Below are positions 51,550 through 60,900 of a DNA stretch of 64,000 bases, in pieces. Source of the DNA: Owenia fusiformis. Its lineage: Eukaryota; Annelida; Polychaeta; Sabellida; Oweniidae. Both the position numbers and the translations under genes were made by a program. Where the stretch lies: the NCBI GenBank assembly GCA_903813345.2, contig CAIIXF020000002.1:33126109-33190108 (forward strand). The letters are read 5' to 3'. Position 1 is the first letter of the stretch, and every line of letters begins with the position of its first letter. The notes under the pieces were generated by a model. The model worked only from the letters and a program-made list of their open reading frames with translations, had not been told where the DNA came from and searched no databases.

Positions 51550-53110
51550 GTATCTTGTATTCGCAAATGCAACTTTTGGCTTCCGGATTAACTTCTATGA
51601 CTACCCGTCGTTTAAAGGGTTCCGATTAGCATCCCGTATAAAAACAATATGGCGGCCCCAGGCGAATCAACTGGATCAGTCCATTTTTAAGAAATAAGGG
51701 GAGTTCTGTAAAATCCAGTTTATTGAAATTGTCTTTGAGATAAAGTAATCCGTTTATAATTATTTTGAAAACGTTGTCCAAAGAGTGATTGCGTTCAAAG
51801 AATACATGTACAACAGCCAATATAAATCCTTGTATTAGAAACCGGTTTGTCTTGCTTTGTTTCATTTGTAGGACATGTCATATGCCAAGCTGTGTGCTAT
51901 AACGTTATGGGGAAATTTAGATGCCAATTTTTCCTTATTATACACAAATAGAAGATCCTGAAACGTCACCCATAAATGTGGAATTGATTTGTCAAAATAA
52001 AAATCACCCTTTTATAAATGTGTGACGATCTATAATATACTTATGCTATATAACAGTTAGAGGTGTTGACACAACGACCTCGAACCTGTGAACCCTTGAG
52101 TATTATTCCGGGATCGGGCCTTTTATACTAAACGGTGAGCAACACCAGAAACGAGCGTTCGATTTGCTAAACGATATGCGTCACCCATTTAAATATAAAT
52201 GTAATAGTGGCAGGTACTATTCATATTTAAATAAGTTGCCCATAAAAAGTAGGTTATCCCGGTGTAAAAGGGTAGGAGGTCCCATCAAATTATGGTCCTA
52301 CTCTCCATTGATTTATATGGTGACCTAAATACAACTCTTTTCCTAATTATCTTATACGCAATCAGGGCCAGTGAGGGCCGTTAAGAAAGGGGACCATAAT
52401 CCCTGGGGGACCATCATTTCTTTCACACCGGTGTGAAAGAAATCATGGCCCCCCGGGGATTATGGCCCCCCTTTTTATAGGCCCTTACTGGCCCTGATTG
52501 TGTATAAGATAATAAGAGAAAGACGTCACCATATAAATCAATGGAGAGTAGGACCATAAATTAATAGGACCTCCTACCCTTTTACACCGGTAGCTGACAG
52601 CCAGTTGCATTCGCGAATACAAGCTTAGTTTGCCATCAAATTGCAATCAACCTGCTTGTCGGTATCCGTTATTTGCATTCGCGAAAACAAGCTTAGGCGA
52701 TTCGCAAATGCAACTAACGCCTGTTGGCTACCGAATTTACGTGCTATTTAATGGGCAACTCATTCAAATATGAATAGAACCTGCCAATATTCCATTCATA
52801 TTTAAATGAGTTGGTCATGAAATATTAGGTTAATCCGGTAGTCGACCGTTATAGTTGCATTCGCGAATACAAGTTAAGATATGTTACTTCAAATATTTCT
52901 CAAGACTATAAGCCAGGGAACAGGTATAAAATATCGAATCTCGGCTTGTGAATGCAACTTTCGGCTATCGGCTACCGGATTAACCTACTATTTTATGGGC
53001 AACTCATTTAATTATATGAATAGTAGCTGCCAGTATTCCGTTTATACTTAAATAATAGGTACTCCGCTAGCCGACAGTCGAAAGATGCATTCGCGAATAT
53101 AAGCTAAGCT
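51550..53110. repeat. Cluster of GCATTCGCGAATACAAG palindromic repeats
   Basis: TTGCATTCGCGAATACAAG or close variants occur near 52605, 52667, 52858 and 53088, and inverted forms (ATTCGCAAATGCAACT) near 51558 and 52699. Linked blocks recur in both orientations: TTATGGGCAACTCATTTAAA, GCTACCGGATTAACCTA, and a CTGCCAGTATTCC block. The cluster looks like several nested or head-to-head copies of one palindromic non-autonomous element family. One copy is split by the element at 52259-52590. Confidence 0.65.
52259..52590. mobile_element. Fully palindromic 332-bp foldback MITE
   Basis: The ends are CCGGTGTAAAAGGGTAGGAG and its exact reverse complement. The arms stay complementary to the centre, which is CTTTCACACCGGTGTGAAAG, itself a perfect palindrome repeating the terminal CCGGTGT motif. 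Comparing flanks with the undisturbed related sequence near 52831-52850 shows that it interrupts an AGGTTAATCCGGTAG-like site, possibly with CCGG or CGG duplicated. There is no coding capacity. Confidence 0.75.
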
Positions 53111-53407
53111 AAGAAATTTTTTTATACTTCCAACTCGTCATGAAGTGTATGTGGAATTTGATACAGCAATATCTACTCATATGAACAAATCCATTTCCAT
53201 GACAACCACTTCACCATGAGACATGAAATTTTTATCATATATATTGAGGATGCCTATACCAATATAATTTAGTAATTGGGAAATGTTCCACTGAGTATTT
53301 TTGGAGTTCTTGCCCAATTTAGTTTAGGGGTCCAAATTATAGCCCATGGGGGGTAAAATGGCCACAAGATCTAAAAGCTGAAAAACTGAAACTGAAATGT
53401 CCATATA

Positions 53408-54506
53408 CGAGGGGTGATCCAAAAGTCTTGGACGCCCTGCTCTAATTTTGTTGGTTTTTGATAAAATTGGTCTAAACTTTCCAATAATAAAGACCAACAA
53501 CCTAACTACTTTGTGTATTAATTTCATGGAGAAATGATATGTTTTATGAAGTTTTCTAGATAGTTTTTAATATAGGGACCCTGTCACCCGGAACGGTATT
53601 CGCACATGGTAACTTTCAGCCTCAAATGTTGCCGCCATTTGATTTGTTTCGCAAGTCTTGACCACTATCTTTCTTTGAATTTTGAATGTTAAACCATGTT
53701 AGTTTACTTCCTTTGTTACTAGGCAACCAATTAATTGTGTTTTAATTATAATGTCACATGTGACAATGGCCATATATGCCAAATTCTAAGAAAATGACAT
53801 CAGACAAGCAACCCTCATGCTGGTATCAGTTTTTGCTCCAAGATGGCTGCTGAAATGTAGAACATGAAAGAAATCAAAGTGGAACAAAGAATACTGCAAG
53901 ATATTCTCACTATTATTGACCTTTAGCAGCTACCATATGCACGATACAGTCTAGATATGGCTCCGTGTGATTTTCTTCCTTTTCTCCAAGTTGAAAGGAG
54001 GGTTGAAAGAATATGTTTTTTTACTCATTAGATGAGGTTTAGAGTGGCACTCCAGCAGCATTTGTATCACATAAGGAATGGCGGTTTCATAAATAACTTC
54101 CATTCATTGGTAAAGCGGTATGAAAGATGTGTCCAGATTCGTGGAAAATATGTTTTAAAGTAGGTCTTAATATGTGAAGATGATGATGGCAGATGACACT
54201 CAGATTGAAAATCGGAAATTCTCTCATATTATGACTGGTGTTAGGTTGTGTACCTGCACCTAAAGTATTTGCCATATTATAACAGTTGTGACATGATTTG
54301 CTATGTTTGAATACCGTTCCGGGTGGTAGGTATGGGACCCAGTGTTAAAAAATATTTACTAAAAGGCTAAAATATATCATTTTCTGTTGAAACGTATACA
54401 CAAAATTGTTAAGATGTTGATCTTTATTATCTGAAAGTTTCATGCAATTATATTAGAAAATAGCAAAGTTAGAGCGGGGCGTCCAAGACTTTTGGAATAC
54501 CCCTAG
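53408..54506 (+). mobile_element. Degenerate mariner element with both ends
   Basis: The left end CGAGGGGTGATCCAAAAGTC and right end (other strand) CTAGGGGTATTCCAAAAGTC continue as matching inverted repeats of about 40 bp (CTTGGACGCCC). TA lies on both sides (53406-53407, 54507-54508). On the + strand near 53935-53990 a frame reads YARYSLDMAPCDFLPF, the catalytic YSPDLAPxD block of mariner transposases. Near 54105-54160 FHSLVKRYERCVQIRGKYVLK is the typical C-terminus. The N-terminal two thirds of the transposase is gone or scrambled, so the element is dead. Confidence 0.8.
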
Positions 54507-54673
54507 TATGTCAGAGTATCTACTTTATCATTCTGATATTCATCACATCTTTCTGCTTTTCAATTTTCTAGATTCATATACTAAAAAGATAGATTTGACA
54601 CTTAGTGGTTTCTTTTTGCTGCTTTTATATATATACCAGTTCACTTTACTCTGCACATAAGCGTTTTGCTTAA

Positions 54674-55094
54674 GGACAGGGTGCATGTTGGGAAATTTTC
54701 TGCATTCCTCAATTGAGTCACATGTTATTTTTCAAACATGAATAACTCCTTCCCCACATTGTCTACATCTTCCAAGTTTGCACAAAGAGTGCACTTCTGT
54801 GCCTAGAAAAGCCTTGTGAGAAGGTTTGTTTTGTAAAATGTATAAAAAATGAGAAAATTCAGAGAAAAAAATTTCTGAAAATTTTCTGATTTTTTTTCAC
54901 TGAATTTTCTTGTTTTTTATACACTTTATCAAAACATTCTTCTCACAAGTCCTTTCTAGGCACATAAGTGCACTCTTTGTGCAAAACTGGAAGATATAGG
55001 CCTAGACAATGAAGGGAAGGAGTGATTCTTGTTTGAAAAATTACATGTGACTCAATTGAGGAATGTAGAAAATTTCCCATCATGCACCCTGACC
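54674..55094. mobile_element. 421-bp foldback element with TTAA target duplication
   Basis: TTAA at 54670-54673 and 55095-55098 bounds an inverted repeat. GGACAGGGTGCATG at the left faces CATGCACCCTGACC at the right. The arms (about 190 bp each) match closely through AAATTTTCTGCATTCCTCAA, TGCACAAAGAGTGCACTT and the AAAAAATGAGAAAATTC centre. The class is the same as the 600-bp element at 14.2 kb, but the sequence differs. TTAA points to Kolobok or piggyBac mobilisation. Confidence 0.8.
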
Positions 55095-55479
55095 TTAAAT
55101 CATCAGGTTTTTGGGTTGAACTCATTATAGCAAACATTTTCCTACTTACGCCTTCTTTCCGCCTTCGTGTTGTTGCGTACTTTGCAATTCGATGCCAGGA
55201 CAACTTCTATACAAGACAACCAAATTAACACCCTACAAATCATCATAGCTGAGGGGTGCGGCACGACTGTGTTCTCTGCTATATGTCTGTACTAGAGGTT
55301 CTAGAGTTCATACCAACGTTGATTTTAAAGCATTATTATTGAAACGTTTCATCTTGACAAATACAATCTAAATGTTAACAATTTCCGTTCCCTACAATGA
55401 TAACACATATATATGTAAAATTGTCCGCGTTTCACTCCGTTGCATATTGGTATATAACTTGGAATCCCAAACACCCGGA

Positions 55480-55670
55480 TGTATTATGTACAGTTCGCAG
55501 TTACGGATATCTGTGCGCGGTACAAGAAATATGTTCGGAAACAAGGAAATGGTGGTGCGCGACATAAGATTTCACGTTCGCGATACGAGATTCGTGGTTC
55601 GAGTGCAAGGAACGTAGTTCGCGGTATCAGAACTGATGTTCGCGTTGTTGGAAGTCTAGGAGGCCTGTAA
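55480..55670. repeat. Degenerate GTTCGCG-rich tandem repeat
   Basis: Units of about 20-22 bp with (G/C)GTTCGCGRTACRAGATT-like content follow one another, richer in CpG than the surroundings. Repeat copies are strongly diverged. The two overlapping open frames across it are artefacts. Confidence 0.5.
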
Positions 55671-56169
55671 TTGAGGGTGCACTAGATCCTTTCTCTACAT
55701 CCTTATGAATTATAAAAGTCCAACAAAGTAAAGGAAATGGGCAAAAGTAATGTGTTTTGAAAGTCTAACAAAGTAAGAGGTGAATGGCAATCCAAGGCTG
55801 TTTGAGAAACTTGGATAAGAAATTTGAAACATTGAATGGCAGCCATTTCCACTGGTTCCCACAAACAAACTTCCGTCAGAGGGAATGGTTGTTTTCATCA
55901 ATTTCCTCAAGAATGAAGTCCATTTGTATTCGAATACTTTACCAATATGTAAATGGTAACATCGTGCAGGTATAGCAATTTTATGCTATTTTCAGATAAA
56001 CACATGGTCTCCATCTTATTTTTGCACAAAATGTGCATTAGTGAACTAGTATCTAGATTATTAATTTAAGACTGATCATTCTTTAGAATGTATGAAAACC
56101 TAGAATATTCAGTGGCCTACTATTCAAAACTGCAAAAAATCCAAAGTGAAGTCCGACATTTTTGAAAGA

Positions 56170-56720
56170 GAACAATATTTAAGCCTTCAAAACAAAAATC
56201 ACAGGCAATCAATTTCACAACTGAGATTAAGTTCACATAAATTACAAATAGAACTGTGTGACATGTAAAACCACGGCCAAAACCTGAATATGAAAGATTA
56301 TGTAACTTTTGTGGGGAAATAGAAAATGAGGTTCATTTCATGATTAAATGGCATTTACATAGAGAAAATAGAAAAAATATTGTTTGACAACATCAGTAGC
56401 AAAATTAATGTTGATCATCATGATACTGAAAATACATTCATTATGTTAATTTCTTCAAAAGATAAATATGTGCAAAAGCAAGTTGGAAGTTTTATTACAA
56501 AATCCTTCAAAAACTTAGACTGGCCTGGAGATTAACATTTTGGATGCATCACACCTAAAGTATATTATAACATAAATAAATTGTAAATAACAAGTTTTTT
56601 GTATAAATTATATATTAGTGTAGTGTAGTGTAGTGTAGTTTTGTAAAATTTCATTTTGTAATGACTAATATGTCAGGTCATGACATCTAAAGAGTCAATA
56701 AAAGATATATATATTAAAGA
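56170..56720 (+). mobile_element. Relic of a LINE 3' end
   Basis: The + strand reads LRLSSHKLQIELCD (near 56218-56260), then after a frameshift PEYERLCNFCGEIENEVHFM (near 56283-56343). These are the conserved C-terminal RT region and Cys/His motif of APE-type LINEs. TGTAGTGTAGTGTAG tandem repeats and AGTCAATAAAAGATATATAT mark the 3' tail. Only about the last 550 bp remain. Confidence 0.75.
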
Positions 56721-57110
56721 GAGAATCAGATATAGAGAGCAGGCTAAACAAAAAATTCTTTCAATTTTAGAATATTTTTGGGTCATGTCATTCCTTGTCA
56801 TGTCCATTTTTTAAAAATCACAAAAGTGCATATATTGTCCCAGGAAAACTAAAGATTTTTACAATAATGTATTATTTTTCTATAAGAATGGTTAACCATT
56901 CTTATTATTTGGGAGAATTTAAACATTTTTCACTCATTTTTGCACTTTGAATTATTAATAACTTCACCAATTTACAATACATTGTGAATCTTTTGGGAGA
57001 TATTGTATTTGATATTGTAAGGAATAGGTTGGTAGGTCAATTATACATGTTGCTTGTAATTTTGTCACCCCCTATAGATCAGATTCTGCCTTTAACTTCA
57101 AAATCCCAAC

Positions 57111-57296
57111 TCTTTGAAAACCTTTATACTTTCACTTGCAGTAAAGATGTACAAGATTGCTGTGTTAATGTTGTCCGAGGCTAGCAGCGCCATTGCAAGT
57201 AGTGCCAACTCTGAAACCTGTGAACCACTTAGGTCACCATTTTATTCTATTCTTTCAAACCCCATCAATGTACAGTTCTGTACACGCCCTCGATAA
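57111..57296 (+). pseudogene. Inverted, broken copy of the first exon of the SBP-like gene
   Basis: About 130 bp (57111-57240) match the reverse complement of 63040-63185. The match includes the CTTTATACTTTCACTTGCAG splice acceptor, ATGTACAAGATTGCTGTG and the signal-peptide codons to CCACTTAGGTCACCA. This copy lacks three bases (one Arg codon), has Ser-Glu in place of hydrophobic residues in the signal core, and then runs into unrelated sequence ending in TAA at about 57296. No downstream exons on the + strand were found. It is a partial, inverted duplicate 0.65 kb beyond the 3' end of the parent gene. Confidence 0.7.
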
Positions 57297-57297
57297 C

Positions 57298-57955
57298 ATT
57301 CATGTCGCTATATATATTCAAAAATAAATTTATTTGATAAATTATATAAGAATAAATGTAAAATTTAATAGTCTTAATAGTTTTTGCTTTGTCCAACAAC
57401 AACATTAGTCCATGTAGTTTTGATGATCGTTATTTAAAGTGGTAAATTCAAAAATAATGCTCATACAACAGAGTCGGATGGAGATAATCAAATGGATATT
57501 AAGAGTCTTTTGGAGTGTAGAATGTTGTTTAGACGGCTGTGTTGTCGTAGTTGGCTATCTAGAAGGTCGATAGACAGGTCTTCACATCTGGAATGGAGAG
57601 TTCAAATTGTAATATGATGTCTTTTTAAGAGAATGGCGTGTTATAATTGTGTCAATAAATCGGACGGTGTAACAAAAGGATGAGTCCGGATATGTGCTCC
57701 TTTTGTCCCTCGTTTGCATGTATGTGAAATATTTATCATTGTCCTACTTATATTAAATCAATACTATTAATACACTTTTCATGAATTTTGATGCATAATT
57801 AATCTCGTGCCGAGAATCAAAATAAGTAACATAACTGACGGTCGTCATCATGAAAACCCCAAATTGCAGCATGTTTGAAAACCATCCAAGGACCCATGCA
57901 AATTAAAAGAAAATCATATTTTGAAATCTGTACTTTTGTACTTTCTGTACAGATA
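57298..57955. other. Spacer between the exon-like pseudogene and the SBP-like gene
   Basis: No gene was recognised; it should contain the 3' UTR of the SBP-like gene. The poly(A) site was not assigned. Confidence 0.4.
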
Positions 57956-60900
57956 TTATTTGAAGCACTTACCCCAGTTCGTGCACAGGGTATGGTAACG
58001 GTCGACCCTGTAGAGATCCTGGACACATTTACCAAACCAGGAAAGGTCGACATCCTTCCTGTGCATCAGTGATAGTGGTCCTTCCGTGCAAGAAAATGCT
58101 TCACCTACTGCTACTAGATCTTCAGTTCCTTTATAACCGTCTGGCAGAAGGATAAGATCAACCTAAAATTAATAATGTACGGAAATAAAGCTTGCAAAAA
58201 CTTAATGATGCACGGAGGTCTTTCCAAAATCAACATTTCACGTGACCATCTTGTTGGAAATGAGAAAAATACAAAATCACGGTCCACATCCCGCTCCGTA
58301 TGATATAGTCCGTTCGTGTGCACAAGATCCGACCATACCGCCTCTATAGGGAGGAAATTCGGAGGTGAGTTTTATTATTAAAAAACATTTATGCTTAAAA
58401 ACATTGGATTTATTTGTGGTGACGACATACATGCGGAGAGAGTGAGTTTCTGCTTCCTTATCGTCATTTACGTGTCAAATATACTACACTGTGGTATATT
58501 ATGTAAATCAAATGAAGCCTTTGTATATATTGATCGATGAAATAACGCCAATTGAATGTTTCTTGGTATATACCGATTTTAAAATGGTCAAAAGCAAATT
58601 AGACGAGGATCCGACTCTGCAGGTTAAATTTTTAGAATGGATCCGACCCACGCGCGTTTCTCTTACGATCCTACCGTGTTTCATTTCCGACCCTACCGTG
58701 TTTTGAGCTCCATATTGGAGAGGTTAAGCTTTGCATATATAATCGAAACTGAACCTGTACGTATCACTCGACCATATACAAATTCATGTAGCCTTCTCAT
58801 ATAAATAGCCGTTCAAATCCAGTGTTTGTTTAGACTACACCATAGCGTGTAATGATTCTATAGTATGTCATTGATACGGTTTTATAGCTGGTTTTCTAAT
58901 ACATATTTTAAACGAGCTCGTTTCGTAAGATTCTTGGCGCTAAATCATGCATGACATACATCATCGTGTTCAGCAAGAATTCAACTGTGCATCGAAATCA
59001 AAATTGACAGCATAGTGTTCAATAGACACGAGTAAAATGGTTCCCGTTGACCCAACGTAAAAATTTCAAATCTCCCGTTCTAAACCCGAAACTCTGAAGC
59101 TGAAAGAGTATCTGAAGTAGACTAAGCGCGCATAAAACTATGAGCGCTCGATACATTCCTTTGTTAATTTTTGTACCTTTGCGTTCACCGTTACGTTGTG
59201 AAAAACATCGTTAGCTTAACCTCTCCATTGTCGTGTTTTGAACCAATAAATACCATGAACATATTTTAAAGTTACCATACTAAATCCATGGAAGTTAATA
59301 TATCTATTACACTAGAGTCGGTGTATTAAAGCTCAATAGCTAATTATGGTTGTTTATCTTTTCTAGATGTCGTTAAAAGTGCCGATACAGAATGAAACCG
59401 ACACTTATTTAGACGAAAATAAAAATGAACTACCATCGATATCCACACCCCAAAAGCCAACTTATTCCCATGAATTATCCAGTCGTCCAAACAGACCAGT
59501 TCATGTTGAAACGGATGGCATATACTAAAATAAATTATATGATACAATGATCGTATAAATGCATGCCAATTTGAATATATTTTTTGTATACGTAAAACAC
59601 GAATTGGTCGAATTTTTTCACACGAAAAGATTTTTTCAGTTCATTATACAATCATTTATTTCAAATTATATTGCAGTAAAAAAGTTACACAGGTCGCTGC
59701 CTAGCGCAATGTGCATTACAGGCTAGCGTTTTGGAATGAACATAAATCAAATTAATTGAGTGAGTTATACATACAATTGTGCTAACTTAATGGTGAAAAG
59801 TATGTCAGAATAAAATGGGTTAGGCCAAGCTAAGAATAAAATCAACGAGCCTTCCTTTTAATCGAGAATCCTGTTCAATTGAAAATGAGTTTTTGAAAAT
59901 TAAAAATTCAGTTTTGTCTTGTTCAATTAGATGGGTCTCAAGATTTTGCTGCTCAAGGGTTTCTTAAAGGTTTTTTCTTTGGGTTGAATGGTGCTTACAT
60001 TGCAGAATCGAGTGTTTAGGAGTTGTACTCTTACCACAGACAATTAGATTAGCTGTGTTAGGGAAATCATGAGCAATCTTTTGTGATTCAAATTAGAGTC
60101 CGCATCTAATTCTGTTCAAGGTAATTTCTTGTTTTCGAGAAAGATTGAGTTTAGAAGTTGTATTGAAGTCATTAAACTTTCAAGATTTGTTTTTGATTTT
60201 ACTTTTGAACAAAGAGATGGTGGGAATAGACTGGAGATAACCTATTCCATTCAGAGATCAATCTTAGCACTGGGGCATTAATTAGTTGTGCAAAGAACAC
60301 GAAAAGATGGAACTATTAACATGACATGGCCGGAGTCCCCAAATTATCCTCACACGACTTGGTCGAATCCTAGCTGTGGTAAGGTCGGATCCTTCTATTC
60401 GAGTTTTAAACCACATTTTCATGTACTTTTGTGATGTATTACGTCATGTTTGTTTATCAGTCGCACGCATTAATGCATGTACTTTATAAATTGCACGAAA
60501 TTAGATATGTATACGGTAATATAAAAGAATTATTGCAATTGAAGTGTATTCTGTCGTGAAAAGTCTATGTTCGACCTATTTTTACCTATGAAGCCTTGAT
60601 ATTTTTTTCTTGCTTTCTTCATGAATTCATAGGTAATTATGTTGCCTATAGTTAACCATTCACAAAATATCAAAATTCGCACTGTTTCCTACTTTTTCCT
60701 GACATTTTGTCAATTTTGGCCTCTTTGTCTCACGAAGGGATCGTATTCTAGCACACGAACGGACCATATCATACGGAGCGGGATGTGGACCGTGAAAATC
60801 ATTGTTTTGAATACATCTTTTTCTACAATTCAATGCCGTCTAATGTTCCGATAAATGGTGCTATCTTTTGATCCATCAGAAACCACAATATATTAATAAC

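Noticed and set aside
59344-59547. Possible pseudo-exon of the methyltransferase (- strand HELVCLDDWIIHG against exon 7 DDLVCVDHWRING)
   Set aside because: Similarity spans only about 38 bp at about 76% identity, with no splice acceptor and no further exon matches; chance cannot be excluded.
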